Positions 41,345 through 51,264 of a stretch of DNA of 58,492 bases are shown piece after piece. The notes under the pieces are model-generated. The model ran no database searches. It was given only the letters and a program-made list of their open reading frames with translations, and was not told the DNA's origin. The translations under genes were made by a program, and so were the position numbers. Positions within the stretch are counted from its first letter, which is position 1, and every line of letters begins with the position of its first letter. The stretch lies in contig NZ_JALM01000031.1 in NCBI RefSeq assembly GCF_000737195.2, positions 1 through 58,492 of the forward strand. The letters are read 5' to 3'. This stretch comes from Sciscionella sediminilitoris (GTDB taxonomy: Bacteria; Actinomycetota; Actinomycetes; Mycobacteriales; Pseudonocardiaceae).

Positions 41345-43833
41345 TCGCCACCTCCGGCACGCACATCGACGAGGTCACCGTGGCCCACGCCGAGGCTGGC
41401 CCGCACCGTACTCGGGCCGGAGTTCGCGGGCAGCCACACCACGCCGTCCGGCAGATCCGCGATCTCGGCGGGCAGCTCGATGGCGCCCTGGTGGGTGCTG
41501 ACCACGACCGGATCTCCCGCGCCGACCCCGATTCCCTGCGCGGTGGCCGTGGAGAGTTTGGCCACGACCTCCCGCGCGGTCTGGGCCAGATGCGGTTCGT
41601 TGTCCTGCAGTGATCCGTTGTCCAGCAGGCGATGCCAGGTGGCCAGCCGTGCTTTTCCGGTGCGCAGCGGGGTTTTCGGCGGCCCCTCGCCCTCGAACTC
41701 GATCGTCCAGCCCGGTTGCGCGTCCGGTGGCTCCACGGTGCCGAGCCGGTCCAGATCGGCGAGCGCGGCCTGCGGGGTCTGGGTGAACAGGTCGGTGTCC
41801 ATCTCCACCGCGAGGGTGTCCAGCACCCGGCAGTCGGAGAGGATCCCGGTGTTCTCGATGGCGATGTCGAACGGGCGCCGCCTGCCCTCCCAGTTCAGGT
41901 AGGTGCCGGATTTCTCCACGGCCGCGGCCACCGGGAGCACCACATCCGCGTATTCGGTGACCGCGGTGCGCCGCAGTTCCAGGCTCACCACGAACTCCGC
42001 GCGCGCCAGGGCTTCGAGGGCCAGTTCCGGATGCGGCAGGTCGTCCGGGTCCACCCCGCCGAGCACGAGACCGTGCAGTTTTCCGTTCGCCGCCGCGGTG
42101 AGGATCGCGCTGGCATCCTTGCCCCGGTGAATCGGCCAGGTCTCCGCGTCCACTCCCCAGGCGGCGGCGACCTCGGCGCGGGCCTCGGCATCGTCCACCC
42201 GGCGCCCGCCGGGCAGCAGGCTGGGCAGGGCACCCGCTTCGAGTGCGCCCCGTTCCCCCGCCCTGCGCGGGATCCACGCCAGCTTCGCCCCGGTTTCCCT
42301 GGCCAGTCCGGCGACCGTGGACAGCAACCCGGGCACCTCGGCGGCGCGTTCCCCGAGCAGGATCACCCCGCCCTCACCGAGCTGGGCGTACACATCGGCG
42401 GCGTGCTCACGCAGGCCCAGCACCGCATTGGTCTCCTCGCCCGGTGTGCAGGCGAGCAGGGTGCCGAAGGTCTTGTCCACCGCGGGAGTGCTGAACTGCC
42501 CGATGTGCACGACCTTGGTTCCCGACTTGCGGGCGGCCTTGCGCAGCCGCAGGAAGACCGCGGGGGCTTCCTCCTCGGGCTCGAGCGCGATGCACAGCAC
42601 CGTGTTCGCCCGCTCCAGCCCGGCGAAGCTCACCCCGTTCTCCGGGGTGCTGCCGAGCACGTTGGTGGCCAGGAATTCCAGTTCCTCCGCGGAATGCGGG
42701 CGGGCACGGAAGTCGATGTCGTTGGTGTGCAGGGAGATCCGCGCGAACTTGGCGTAGGCGTAGGCGTCCTCCATGGTCAGCCTGCCGCCGGGGAGCACGC
42801 CGACCCCGCCGTTGTCCCGCGCCTGCACGAGCCGGTCCGCGGCGATCCGCAGCGCCTCGGTCCAGGAGGCCTCGCGCAGCTTCCCGTTCTCCCGCACCAG
42901 CGGACGGGTGATCCGGTCATCCGCGGTGACATAACGGAACGCGAACCGGCCCTTGTCGCAGATCCACTCCTCGTTCACCTCCGGGTCCTCACCCGCGAGC
43001 TTGCGCATCACCTTGCCCCGGCGGAAATCGGTGCGCTCGGCGCAGCCGCTGGAACAGTGCTCGCACACGCTCGGCGCGGAGACCAGATCGAAGGGCCGGG
43101 AACGGAACCGGTACGCGGCACTGGTGAGCGCGCCGACCGGGCAGATCTGGATGACGTTCCCGGAGAAGTAGGACTGGTACGGCTGGCCGGCCGAGTTCAG
43201 GGTTCCCCAGCCCTCGGTGTCCGCGGTCTTCGCGGTGCCGATCTGCTGATGTGCCCCGCGTTCGAGCAGTTCGATGAACGGGTCCCCGGCGATCTCCGCG
43301 GAGAACCGGGTGCAGCGCTGGCAGAGCACGCAGCGCTCGCGGTCCAGCAGCACCTGCTTGGAGACCTCGATCGGTTTGCTGAAGGTCCGTTTCTGGTCCC
43401 GGAACCGGGATTCGGCGCGGCCGTGGCGCAGTGCCTGGTTCTGCAGCGGGCATTCCCCGCCCTTGTCGCAGATCGGACAGTCGAGCGGATGGTTGATCAG
43501 CAGCAGCTCCATCACGCCCTCCTGGGCCTTGCGGGCCACCTCGGAGCCGTGCTGGGTGTGCACCACCATGCCATCGGAAATGGTGATCGCGCAGGCCGGT
43601 TGCGGTTTGGGCATGGGGCGCCCGTTCATCTCCACCTCGACGAGGCACTGCCGGCAGGCGGCGGCCGGATCGAGCAGCGGATGATCGCAGAACCGCGGGA
43701 TCTCGACACCCTCGCGCTCGGCGGTCCGGATGATCAACTCACCCTTGGGCGCGATGACCTCGCGCCCGTCGATGGTCAGCCGGACATGGCCTTCGGGCAC
43801 CGGAGTCTGCGTGGTTTCCTCGACGGTGGTCAT
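41341..43833 (-). CDS. nuoG: NADH-quinone oxidoreductase subunit G
   Basis: The 830-residue subunit carries several Fe-S sites: an N-terminal [2Fe-2S] ferredoxin domain (cysteines in [20 protein letters not shown] and PACAI), N5/N4 motifs ([27 protein letters not shown]) and an additional CxxCxxxC...C site (CEHCSSGC...WICDKG) like cluster N7 of the E. coli group. The large molybdopterin-oxidoreductase-like domain fills residues ~300-830. It relays electrons from NuoF to NuoI and overlaps its neighbours by ATGA. Confidence 0.96.
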   Translation of the reverse strand: MTTVEETTQTPVPEGHVRLTIDGREVIAPKGELIIRTAEREGVEIPRFCDHPLLDPAAACRQCLVEVEMNGRPMPKPQPACAITISDGMVVHTQHGSEVARKAQEGVMELLLINHPLDCPICDKGGECPLQNQALRHGRAESRFRDQKRTFSKPIEVSKQVLLDRERCVLCQRCTRFSAEIAGDPFIELLERGAHQQIGTAKTADTEGWGTLNSAGQPYQSYFSGNVIQICPVGALTSAAYRFRSRPFDLVSAPSVCEHCSSGCAERTDFRRGKVMRKLAGEDPEVNEEWICDKGRFAFRYVTADDRITRPLVRENGKLREASWTEALRIAADRLVQARDNGGVGVLPGGRLTMEDAYAYAKFARISLHTNDIDFRARPHSAEELEFLATNVLGSTPENGVSFAGLERANTVLCIALEPEEEAPAVFLRLRKAARKSGTKVVHIGQFSTPAVDKTFGTLLACTPGEETNAVLGLREHAADVYAQLGEGGVILLGERAAEVPGLLSTVAGLARETGAKLAWIPRRAGERGALEAGALPSLLPGGRRVDDAEARAEVAAAWGVDAETWPIHRGKDASAILTAAANGKLHGLVLGGVDPDDLPHPELALEALARAEFVVSLELRRTAVTEYADVVLPVAAAVEKSGTYLNWEGRRRPFDIAIENTGILSDCRVLDTLAVEMDTDLFTQTPQAALADLDRLGTVEPPDAQPGWTIEFEGEGPPKTPLRTGKARLATWHRLLDNGSLQDNEPHLAQTAREVVAKLSTATAQGIGVGAGDPVVVSTHQGAIELPAEIADLPDGVVWLPANSGPSTVRASLGVGHGDLVDVRAGGGE

Positions 43834-45128
43834 ACGCGCGCTCCCGCAAGTTCACGTTCGGCCTTGTTCTGCTCGCACAGGGCGAGAAATTCGTCCCGGA
43901 AGTACTTGATCCCGCTCTGGATCGGGGAGACCGCGCCGTCCCCGAGCGCGCAGAAGGAGCGGCCGAAGATGTTGTCGCACACATCGAGCATGGTGTCGAT
44001 GTCCTCCTCGGTGCCGTGCCCGTCCACCATGCGCTCGAGCACCTTCGCCAGCCAGAAGGTGCCCTCCCGGCAGGGGGTGCACTTCCCGCAGGACTCGTGT
44101 TCGTAGAACTGGGTCCACTTCATCACCGCCCACGGCACGGAAACCGTCTCGTTGAAGATCTGCAGCGCTGTGGTGCCCAGGATCGAGCCAGCCTCCACGG
44201 CGCCCTCGAAATCGAGCGGCACATCGAGGTGTTCGGCGGTGAACATCGGTGTGGAGGATCCGCCGGGAGTCCAGAACTTCAGCGGGATCCCGTCCTTCAT
44301 CCCGCCCGCGAGATCGAGCAGCTGGCGCAGCGTGGTGCCCATCGGGGCCTCGTACTGCCCGGGTTTCTCCACGTGCCCGGAAAGCGAGAAGATCTTGGGT
44401 CCCGGGGACTTCTCCCGGCCCATCCGCTTGAACCAGGCCGATCCGGCGTTCACGATGAACGGCACGCTGGCGATGGTCTCCACATTGTTCACCGTGGTCG
44501 GCTGCGCGTAGAGTCCGGCGGCCGCGGGGAACGGCGGCTTGAGCCGCGGCTGCCCGCGCCGCCCCTCCAGCGAGTCGAGCAGCGCGGTCTCCTCACCGCA
44601 GATATAGGCGCCCGCGCCCGCGTGCACGGTGATCTCGATGTCGAACCCGCTGCCGAGCACGTTCTCGCCGAGGAACCCGGCGGCGTGCGCCTCGCGGACG
44701 GCGTTGTGCAGCCGCCGGTAGCAGTGCAGCGCCTCGCCCCGGACGTAGATGAAGCACCTGTGCGAGCGCATCGCGTAGGCGGCGATCACACAGCCCTCGA
44801 TGAGCGAGTGCGGATCGGCCATCATCAGCGGGATATCCTTGCAGGTTCCCGGTTCGCCCTCGTCCGCGTTCACCACGAGGTAGTGCGGTTTGTCCTCGTC
44901 CTTGGGCATGAAGGACCATTTCACGCCCGCGGGAAACCCGGCACCGCCGCGGCCGCGCAGCCCGGAGTCCTTGACCAGCGCGACGAGTTGCTCCGGGCTC
45001 GCGCGCAGCGCCTTGGGCAGCGCGGTGTACCCGTCGAGGCGGCGGTAGGTCTCGATGCTCCAGGAGCCCGGCTCGGTCCAGCGCTTGGTGAGCACCGGGG
45101 TGAGCGGATCCGTCACCGGCTCGGTCAT
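43830..45128 (-). CDS. nuoF: NADH-quinone oxidoreductase subunit F (NADH-binding)
   Basis: The 432-residue flavoprotein binds NADH and FMN (GLRGRGGAGFPAGVKWSFMP; NADEGEPGTCKD) and holds the N3 [4Fe-4S] cluster near the C terminus (ESCGKCTPCREGT plus a later cysteine). It is where electrons enter complex I. ATG 45128 was chosen at the ATGA overlap with nuoE. Upstream sequence in the same frame is a shadow of nuoE. Confidence 0.96.
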   Translation of the reverse strand: MTEPVTDPLTPVLTKRWTEPGSWSIETYRRLDGYTALPKALRASPEQLVALVKDSGLRGRGGAGFPAGVKWSFMPKDEDKPHYLVVNADEGEPGTCKDIPLMMADPHSLIEGCVIAAYAMRSHRCFIYVRGEALHCYRRLHNAVREAHAAGFLGENVLGSGFDIEITVHAGAGAYICGEETALLDSLEGRRGQPRLKPPFPAAAGLYAQPTTVNNVETIASVPFIVNAGSAWFKRMGREKSPGPKIFSLSGHVEKPGQYEAPMGTTLRQLLDLAGGMKDGIPLKFWTPGGSSTPMFTAEHLDVPLDFEGAVEAGSILGTTALQIFNETVSVPWAVMKWTQFYEHESCGKCTPCREGTFWLAKVLERMVDGHGTEEDIDTMLDVCDNIFGRSFCALGDGAVSPIQSGIKYFRDEFLALCEQNKAERELAGARV

Positions 45129-45850
45129 TTCGCGCCCTCCTCGACCTCGGGAATCGGGACGTCCTGCACTTCCGGTGCCGCCCAGCCGTGTTCGGCGGCG
45201 ATCTGGGCGCCCCGCAGGGTTTCCACCGCCTGCGCGGAACCGTCCACAACGGACTCGAGCTCCGCTTCGCCGTCGAAGAACCCGGCGAGCTGGCGTTCCG
45301 CGGCCCGGAAGCCGCGCAGTCCCGGGCCCCTGCTCGGCTGCACCGCCTCGCCCGCGCGCAACCGGTCCACGAGTTCGGCCGCGGATTCCGGGGTCTGCTT
45401 GTCGAAGTACTCGTAGTCGACCTGGAGCACCGGGGCCAGATCGCAGGCGGCGAGGCATTCCGCGTGCTCCAGGGTCAGCGAACCCGGTTCGCCCGGTATG
45501 CCAACGGTTTCCTCATGGCCGACGCCCAGCTTCTCGCGCAGTTTCGCGTAGATCGCGTCCCCGCCCATCGCCGCGCACAGGGTGTTGGTGCACACGCTGA
45601 CCAGATGCTGTCCGCACGGAGAGCGCTTGTACATCGTGTAGAACGTGGCCACCGCGGCGACCTCGGCCTCGGAGAGCTCCAGCTGCTCGGCGCAGAACCG
45701 CATCCCCTCCTGGGAGACGAAGCCCTGCACCGACTGCACCAGGTGCAGCATGGGCAGCAGGGCCGAACGCGAATGCGGATAGCGCGCGACGATCTCGGCG
45801 GCCTCGCGGACCGTCTCCGCGCCGAAGGTCTCCTGCGCTGCGTGCGTCAT
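45125..45850 (-). CDS. nuoE: NADH-quinone oxidoreductase subunit E
   Basis: The 241-residue thioredoxin-like subunit binds [2Fe-2S] cluster N1a through C87, C92, C132 and C136 (VCTNTLC, ECLAAC). A C-terminal extension of ~75 residues beyond the E. coli length, ending in a Pro/Glu-rich tail, is characteristic of high-GC Gram-positives. It acts with NuoF at the NADH end and overlaps nuoF and nuoD by ATGA. Confidence 0.95.
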   Translation of the reverse strand: MTHAAQETFGAETVREAAEIVARYPHSRSALLPMLHLVQSVQGFVSQEGMRFCAEQLELSEAEVAAVATFYTMYKRSPCGQHLVSVCTNTLCAAMGGDAIYAKLREKLGVGHEETVGIPGEPGSLTLEHAECLAACDLAPVLQVDYEYFDKQTPESAAELVDRLRAGEAVQPSRGPGLRGFRAAERQLAGFFDGEAELESVVDGSAQAVETLRGAQIAAEHGWAAPEVQDVPIPEVEEGAK

Positions 45851-47187
45851 CGGTCAACCCCTCCGAGTACCGGGTCGATGGAAGCGAGTGCGGCCACCGC
45901 GTCGGAGAGCAGCCCGCCCTCGGACATGGCCGGAGTCCCTTGCAGGTTCACGAAACTGGGATCGCGCACGTGTACCCGCATCGGCCGGGTCCCGCCGTCG
46001 GAGACCACGTGGAACCCGACCTCGCCGCGCGGGGCCTCCAGCGCCTGGTACACCTGACCCGGCGGGACGGTGAACCCCTCGGTGACGAGTTTGAAATGGT
46101 GGATCAGGGATTCCATGGACTGGCCCATGATCTTGCGGACGTGTTCGAGCGAGTTGCCCATCCCGTCCGGTCCGATGGACAACTGCGCGGGCCAGGCGAT
46201 CTTGGGATCGTCCACCACGACCGGGCCCGGTTCGAGCTTTCCCAGCACCTGCTTGATGATCCGGCAGGATTCGCGGATCTCGTCCAGCCGCAGCAGATAC
46301 CGCGCGAAGCAGTCCGCGTCGTTCGAGGTGGGCACCTCGAAGTCGAACTCCTCGTAGCCGAGGTAGGGCTCGGTCTTGCGCAGATCCCAGGCAAGGCCCG
46401 CGGAACGCAGGATCGGCCCGGTCACCCCGAGCGCGATGCACGCGTCCACCGGGAGCACCCCGACGTTGCGCAGCCGGGCCTTCCAGATCGGCTGCCCGGT
46501 GAGCAGCTGGTCGTACCCGGGAAGGCGGCGGTCCATCAGCTCGAGAAATGCGCCGATCCGCTGCTCGTAGCCGTCCGGCAGATCCTGGGCGACCCCGCCG
46601 GGCCGGACGAAGGCGTGGTTCATCCGCAGCCCGGTGATGAACTCCAGCATCTTCAGCGCCTCGTCGCGCTCGCGCTGGCCGTAGCTCATCGCGGTGGTGG
46701 ACCCCATGTCCATGCCACCGGTGGCCAGGGACAGGAAGTGCGAGGAGATCCGGTTCAGTTCGAGCAGCAGGATCCGGATCAGCTGGGCCCGCCGCGGAAT
46801 CGTGACGCCGAGCAGCCGCTCCACCGCGAGGCTGTACCCGGTCTCGTTCGCGATCGGGGACAGGTAGTCGGCGCGGGTGAGGAAGGTGACCGCCTGGGTC
46901 CAGGTGCGGAATTCGCAGCTCTTCTCGATCCCGGTGTGCAGGTAGCCGACGACCAGCCGCAGCTGGGTGACCGTCTCCCCTTCCAGTTCCACGACCAGCC
47001 GCAGCACGCCGTGGGTCGAGGGATGCGAGGGGCCGAGGTTGATGACGATCCGCTCGTCCCCGGCACCATCGGATTCCGCATCCCAGTCGTCCGAGGTCAC
47101 CGAGTAGACCCGGCCCTCGGTGGTGTCGCGGGATGCGGCGTACTCGCTTTCCTCGGTGACCTTGTCGAAATCGAAATCTGTCGTCAT
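45847..47187 (-). CDS. nuoD: NADH-quinone oxidoreductase subunit D
   Basis: The 446-residue 49-kDa-type subunit lines the quinone cavity. GPSHPSTHG at residues 52-60 carries the quinone-near histidine, and a family tyrosine ligand is expected in the sequence after it. The C terminus carries the invariant DPVLGGVDR. The ATG at 47187 follows by ATGA overlap with nuoC. The N-terminal ~45 residues are acidic and variable. It acts with NuoC, NuoB and NuoI. Confidence 0.96.
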   Translation of the reverse strand: MTTDFDFDKVTEESEYAASRDTTEGRVYSVTSDDWDAESDGAGDERIVINLGPSHPSTHGVLRLVVELEGETVTQLRLVVGYLHTGIEKSCEFRTWTQAVTFLTRADYLSPIANETGYSLAVERLLGVTIPRRAQLIRILLLELNRISSHFLSLATGGMDMGSTTAMSYGQRERDEALKMLEFITGLRMNHAFVRPGGVAQDLPDGYEQRIGAFLELMDRRLPGYDQLLTGQPIWKARLRNVGVLPVDACIALGVTGPILRSAGLAWDLRKTEPYLGYEEFDFEVPTSNDADCFARYLLRLDEIRESCRIIKQVLGKLEPGPVVVDDPKIAWPAQLSIGPDGMGNSLEHVRKIMGQSMESLIHHFKLVTEGFTVPPGQVYQALEAPRGEVGFHVVSDGGTRPMRVHVRDPSFVNLQGTPAMSEGGLLSDAVAALASIDPVLGGVDR

Positions 47188-47879
47188 GAGTACGACCTCC
47201 GCTGGTCCGGCGGCGGGATCTCGGCTCCCTTGTATTCCACGGGAATCCCGCCGAGCGGGTAATCCTTGCGCTGCGGGTGGCCCTCCCAGTCGTCCGGCAT
47301 CAGGATCCGGGTCAGTCCGGGGTGCCCGTCGTAGACGATCCCGAACATGTCGTAGGTTTCCCGCTCCTGCCAGTCCGCGGTCGGGTACGGCGCGACGATC
47401 GAGGGCACGTGCGGTTCCTCGACCGGCAGCGGCACATCGAGCCGGATCCGGCGCCGGTAGGTCATCGAGGTCAGGTGGTACACCGAATGCAGCCGATCGG
47501 GTACCTCCGGGCCGTAGTCCACCCCGGAGACCGAACTGCACAGTTCGAAGCGCAGCCCGGGATCGTCGCGCAGCGCCCAGCACAGGGCCAGCAGATGCTG
47601 CGCGCGCACGAAGAAGGTGATCTCCCCGCGGTCCACGGTCACCTGGCTGATCGCCTCGGCGGGAATCTCGCGCTCCCGCATCGCCGCGTACAGCTCGTCG
47701 GCGAGTTCGTCGAACCAGCCGCCGTAGGGCCGTTCGGCCGGTGGCACGGTCGCCTGCGGAACCGCGAGCCCGCCGAATCCCGAGGTGTCCCCGGAACCGG
47801 AGACGTTGAACATTCCCTTGCGCGCCTTGCCGACCCTCTGTTCCTGAGGTTGTTCGCCGCGCGGTTCGAGCTCGCTCAT
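47184..47879 (-). CDS. nuoC: NADH-quinone oxidoreductase subunit C
   Basis: The 231-residue 30-kDa-type subunit is recognised by [20 protein letters not shown] and [19 protein letters not shown]. It is separate from NuoD here, unlike the fused NuoCD of E. coli. A ~45-residue variable N-terminal extension precedes the core. It is structural, linking the quinone module to the peripheral arm. Confidence 0.95.
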   Translation of the reverse strand: MSELEPRGEQPQEQRVGKARKGMFNVSGSGDTSGFGGLAVPQATVPPAERPYGGWFDELADELYAAMREREIPAEAISQVTVDRGEITFFVRAQHLLALCWALRDDPGLRFELCSSVSGVDYGPEVPDRLHSVYHLTSMTYRRRIRLDVPLPVEEPHVPSIVAPYPTADWQERETYDMFGIVYDGHPGLTRILMPDDWEGHPQRKDYPLGGIPVEYKGAEIPPPDQRRSYS

Positions 47880-48499
47880 TTCTTCGCCCCTTCGACGAGC
47901 GGGACCCCGCCGGACGCGCCGTTCGGATCGCGCGGACCGGCGAGCTTGTCCGGGTCCTTCGCGTATTTCACCGAGGACGGGATCATCGGCGTCGTCTTAC
48001 CGCTTTCGAGCTTGTCGCGCGCCCGCGCGGGCCCGAGCGGCTCGTCCATGATCTTGGCGTGCAGCTTGAGGATCGCGTCGAGCAGCATTTCCGGGCGCGG
48101 TGGGCAGCCGGGAAGGTAGATGTCCACCGGCACCACGTGGTCGACGCCTTGCACGATCGCGTAGTTGTTGAACATCCCGCCGCTGGAGGCGCAGACCCCC
48201 ATCGAGATGACCCACTTCGGGTCCGACATCTGGTCGTAGACCTGGCGCAGCACCGGGGCCATCTTGTTGGTCACCCGCCCGGCGACGATCATCACGTCCG
48301 CCTGGCGCGGGGTCGCGGCGAACCGTTCCATGCCGAAGCGGGCGAGATCGTACGGCGTGGCCCCGGTCGCCATCATCTCCATCGCGCAGCAGGCGAGACC
48401 GAACTGCGCGGGCCACATCGAGCTCTTCCGCGTCCAGTTGACGAGTTTCTCCACACTGGCGAGCAGAATCCCGTTCGGGAGCTTCTCTTCCAGCCCCAT
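47876..48499 (-). CDS. nuoB: NADH-quinone oxidoreductase subunit B
   Basis: The 207-residue subunit holds the terminal [4Fe-4S] cluster N2 with the tandem C37-C38 (LACCAMEMM), C103 (GVCASSGG) and C132 (LPGCPPRPE). It hands electrons to menaquinone. The C-terminal ~45 residues are a hydrophilic extension. It follows nuoA after a 45-bp gap, the only sizeable gap in the nuo operon. Confidence 0.96.
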   Translation of the reverse strand: MGLEEKLPNGILLASVEKLVNWTRKSSMWPAQFGLACCAMEMMATGATPYDLARFGMERFAATPRQADVMIVAGRVTNKMAPVLRQVYDQMSDPKWVISMGVCASSGGMFNNYAIVQGVDHVVPVDIYLPGCPPRPEMLLDAILKLHAKIMDEPLGPARARDKLESGKTTPMIPSSVKYAKDPDKLAGPRDPNGASGGVPLVEGAKK

Positions 48500-48544
48500 G
48501 ATGTCCTCCAGTGGTGGTGGTTCGGAGTCGGTTCGGGAACCGGG

Positions 48545-48904
48545 TCAGTTCCAGTCCAGCCCTCCCCTTCGCCACACGTAGGCGTAGGCGAATGCCACGG
48601 TCGCGATGAACAGCACGATTTCCACGAGGCCGAACACGCCGAGCGCGTCCGCGGTGACCGCGAACGGGTAGAGGAACACCATCTCGATGTCGAACAGGAT
48701 GAACAGCATCGCCGTGAGGTAGTACGCGACCGGCATCCGCCCGCCGCCCACGACCGGCTGCGGAGAGGGCTCGATGCCGCACTCGTAGCCTTCCTGCTTC
48801 GCCTTGTTGAACCGGCGCGGACCGGTGACCTCGGCGATCGTGACGGAGAAGGTCGCGAACCCGAAACCGAGCAGAAACAGCAGCAGGATCGGGACGTATT
48901 CCAC
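48545..48904 (-). CDS. nuoA: NADH-quinone oxidoreductase subunit A
   Basis: The 119-residue three-helix subunit contains KQEGYECGIEPSPQPVVGGG, the conserved loop exposed during the active/deactive transition in complex I. The GTG at 48904 was chosen because AGGAGG stands 6-7 nt upstream; GTG 48931 would add nine residues. It is the first gene of the operon, directly after the Rex-type palindromes. Confidence 0.92.
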   Translation of the reverse strand: MEYVPILLLFLLGFGFATFSVTIAEVTGPRRFNKAKQEGYECGIEPSPQPVVGGGRMPVAYYLTAMLFILFDIEMVFLYPFAVTADALGVFGLVEIVLFIATVAFAYAYVWRRGGLDWN

Positions 48905-48936
48905 GCTCGCCTCCTCTTCGAGACCGGACACTCAGG

Positions 48937-48956
48937 CTTGTGAAACTCTTCACAAG
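48937..48956. promoter_or_regulatory. Rex operator 1 upstream of nuoA
   Basis: CTTGTGAAACTCTTCACAAG is a perfect palindrome with 8-bp arms and a 4-bp centre, matching the Rex consensus TTGTGAA-N4-TTCACAA. Rex is the NAD+/NADH-sensing repressor known to control nuo in Streptomyces. The site lies 32 bp before the chosen nuoA start. Confidence 0.88.
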
Positions 48957-48969
48957 CTCGGGTAGAGCT

Positions 48970-48988
48970 CTGTGAACTGTTTCACAAG
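48970..48988. promoter_or_regulatory. Rex operator 2 upstream of nuoA
   Basis: TGTGAA-CTGT-TTCACA (48971-48986) is a second Rex-type palindrome, its centre 32 bp (about three helical turns) from the first. On the minus strand it contains TTGTGA, which can serve as a -35 for a -10-like TACCCG 17 bp on. A bound repressor would therefore cover the promoter. Two phased sites suggest cooperative control. Confidence 0.82.
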
Positions 48989-49088
48989 ATGCCCCTAGTG
49001 TATGACCTACCCCACTCTCGTACGCCACCCCCTACACTCATCCGGCACGCGTGATCCACGCCACGTGATGATGATCTTGCGGAAGAGA

Positions 49089-49119
49089 CAAAAAGCCCCT
49101 CGTGCTGCGCACGAGGGGC
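49089..49119 (-). terminator. intrinsic terminator of menJ
   Basis: GCCCCTCGTGC pairs perfectly with GCACGAGGGGC over a 3-base loop (49095-49119). On the minus strand the stem is followed by a T run (the A run at 49090-49094). This textbook Rho-independent terminator ends the menaquinone transcript before the nuo promoter. Confidence 0.9.
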
Positions 49120-49136
49120 GTGTGGGGGCGGTGAAG

Positions 49137-50435
49137 TCAGCGAGCCGCGGGGGCGAGCTTGGTGGCGAGCGCGATGACCCGGTCGTTGATGTCGCCGTCG
49201 CGCGGTTCGTAGAGCCCGGCGAGCAGCTTGAGCACGAGCCGCATCAGGCGCTCGCGCGGCATCCCGTGCCGGGTGGCCAGCCGCATGATGGTCGGGTTCC
49301 CGATCATCTTGGAGAAGATGTTGCCCAGCGTGTAGTAGGAGCCGAGCGCCTCACGGATGGCCTGCGGATACCCGTGCAGCGCGCGTTCGCGGGCGGGACC
49401 TTCGGCGCGGGCCATCGCCTGCACCACGTGCTCCGCGGCGATCTTCGCGGACTCCATGGCGTAGCCGATTCCCTCGCCGTTGAACGGGTTCACCATTCCG
49501 CCCGCGTCCCCGACGAGCAGCATCCCGTTCGCGTAGTGCGGGGTGCGGGAGAAGCCCATGGGCAACCCGGCGCCGAGCACCTTGCCGAGCGCGTTCTCCT
49601 CGCGCAGCCCCCATTCCTCGGGGGTGCCGTCCAGCCAGGTGCGCAGCAGGGCGCGGTAGTCGGTGTTGCCGAAGGCCTTCGTGGTGGACAGGATGCCGAG
49701 CCCGACGTTGGCGGTGCCGTCACCCATCGGGAAGATCCAGCCGTAGCCGGGCAACAGGATCGGGTTCGCCGGATCGGAGCGGTCCCAGAGCTCCAGGTGC
49801 GATTCGATGTAGTCGTCCTTGGACCGCGGGCTGGAGTAGTAGCGGCGCACCCCGACCCCGATCGGCCGGTCCTCGCGCTTGCCGATGCCCATCGAGAGGG
49901 CAAGCCGCGCGGAAACCCCGTCGCAGCCGAGCACCAGCGGCGCGCGGTAGGTGACCTCGGTCTTTTCCGGGCCGGTCTTCGCCTGCACGCCGACGACCCT
50001 GCCGGTCCGGTCATCGGTGACCGCACCGGTCACCGTGGTGCGCTCGATCAGCCGGGCACCGGCGCGCTGCGCGGTCTTGGCGAGTAGTTCGTCGAAATCG
50101 CGGCGGGTGCGGGTGACCCCGTAGGGCGGGAAGTTCGACAGCTCCGGCCAGTCGAGTTCCATGTTGTGGTGCGCGGTCACCACCCGGAGACCGCGGTTGT
50201 GCAGCCAGCCCGCTTCCTCCCGGGTGTCGATGCCGAGATCGATCAGCTGCTTGACCCCGCGCGGGGTGAGCCCGTCCCCACACACCTTTTCCCTCGGGAA
50301 CTCCGTCTTCTCGAGCAGCAGCACATCCAGGCCCGCCCGGGCGAGATAGGTAGCCGCCGTGGAACCTGCTGGGCCGGCGCCGACGACGATGACCTCAGCG
50401 TCCTCGTTCGCCTTCCGGCGGCTTGGCGTGCTCAT
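49137..50435 (-). CDS. menJ: geranylgeranyl reductase-family flavoprotein, menaquinone side-chain reductase
   Basis: The 432-residue FAD enzyme has an N-terminal Rossmann dinucleotide motif VIVVGAGPAGSTAATYLA, the family signature EKVCGDGLTPRG and the C-terminal FAD motif MLLVGDAGGMVNPFNGEGI. MenJ in mycobacteria saturates one isoprene unit of the menaquinone tail. GAGGAG precedes the ATG at 50435. It is downstream of menG and ends in a strong terminator. Other family members act on carotenoid or archaeal lipids, but the neighbours favour menaquinone. Confidence 0.88.
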   Translation of the reverse strand: MSTPSRRKANEDAEVIVVGAGPAGSTAATYLARAGLDVLLLEKTEFPREKVCGDGLTPRGVKQLIDLGIDTREEAGWLHNRGLRVVTAHHNMELDWPELSNFPPYGVTRTRRDFDELLAKTAQRAGARLIERTTVTGAVTDDRTGRVVGVQAKTGPEKTEVTYRAPLVLGCDGVSARLALSMGIGKREDRPIGVGVRRYYSSPRSKDDYIESHLELWDRSDPANPILLPGYGWIFPMGDGTANVGLGILSTTKAFGNTDYRALLRTWLDGTPEEWGLREENALGKVLGAGLPMGFSRTPHYANGMLLVGDAGGMVNPFNGEGIGYAMESAKIAAEHVVQAMARAEGPARERALHGYPQAIREALGSYYTLGNIFSKMIGNPTIMRLATRHGMPRERLMRLVLKLLAGLYEPRDGDINDRVIALATKLAPAAR

Positions 50436-50490
50436 CAATACTCCTCGATTCGGTTCCCGTCGGCCCGCTCGATCGAGTGTACGTGCCCGC

Positions 50491-51183
50491 TCAGGCCTTC
50501 GGCTTCACCGCTCGATGCAGTGCCACCACCCCGAAGGTGAGATTGCGCCATTCCAGTTCCGACCAGCCCGCCTCGGCGAAGATCCGGGCCAGTTCCCGTT
50601 GCCGCGGCCAGGCCCGGATCGACTCCGGGAGGTAGGTGTACGCCGCCGGGTTCGAGGAGGCCATCCGCGCGATCACCGGGATCAGGCGCAGCGCGATACC
50701 GAAATAGGCCCAGCGGATCGGGGCGAACGGCGGGGTGCTGAACTCGCAGATCACCACCCGGCCACCGGGTTTGGTCACCCGCAGCATCTCCCGCGCGGCC
50801 GCCGCGGTGTCGGTGAAATTGCGCAGCCCGAACGACACCGTCACCACGTCGAAGGAGTCGTCGGCGAACGGCAGCGCCAGCGCGTCCGCCGCCACCTTCG
50901 GCACCGGCCGCCGGGCACCCGAGCGCAGCATCCCCAGCGAGAAGTCGGCGGCCAGGCACCACGCCCCGCTGCGCGCGTACTCCATCGTGGAGACCGCGGT
51001 GCCCGCCGCGAGATCGAGCACCCGTTCCCCGTGCTTCGACTGGATCGCCTTGCGGGTCGCCGAACGCCAGCGCTTGTCGAGCCCGAGCGCCATGATCGTG
51101 TTCATCCGGTCGTAGCGGGGCGCGACCTCGTCGAACATCGCCGCTACTTCGTGCGGTTCCTTGTCAAGGCTCGCTCGGGACAT
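50491..51183 (-). CDS. menG: demethylmenaquinone methyltransferase
   Basis: The 230-residue SAM-dependent methyltransferase is of the UbiE/MenG type. It has [20 protein letters not shown], the SAM motif [10 protein letters not shown], and [20 protein letters not shown]. It adds the C2 methyl group in the last ring step of menaquinone synthesis. TAAGCT lies six bases before the ATG (51190-51195), so the transcript may start at the start codon. menJ follows 55 bp downstream. Confidence 0.93.
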   Translation of the reverse strand: MSRASLDKEPHEVAAMFDEVAPRYDRMNTIMALGLDKRWRSATRKAIQSKHGERVLDLAAGTAVSTMEYARSGAWCLAADFSLGMLRSGARRPVPKVAADALALPFADDSFDVVTVSFGLRNFTDTAAAAREMLRVTKPGGRVVICEFSTPPFAPIRWAYFGIALRLIPVIARMASSNPAAYTYLPESIRAWPRQRELARIFAEAGWSELEWRNLTFGVVALHRAVKPKA

Positions 51184-51189
51184 ACGGAG

Positions 51190-51195
51190 AGCTTA
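51190..51195 (-). promoter_or_regulatory. -10 box TAAGCT for menG
   Basis: On the minus strand TAAGCT is followed by a 6-nt gap and the menG ATG. No Shine-Dalgarno sequence is present between them, so menG is predicted to be leaderless. Confidence 0.5.
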
Positions 51196-51264
51196 ACTCG
51201 CTGTAGTGATCGACAGGTCCCGGCGAGCCCGTTCACCCGTTCGCAGTCATCGGCGAGGCGTGGT

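Noticed and set aside
41632-44106. Long plus-strand open frame across nuoG
   Set aside because: nuoG is unambiguous; the antisense frame is a reading-frame shadow of high-GC codons.
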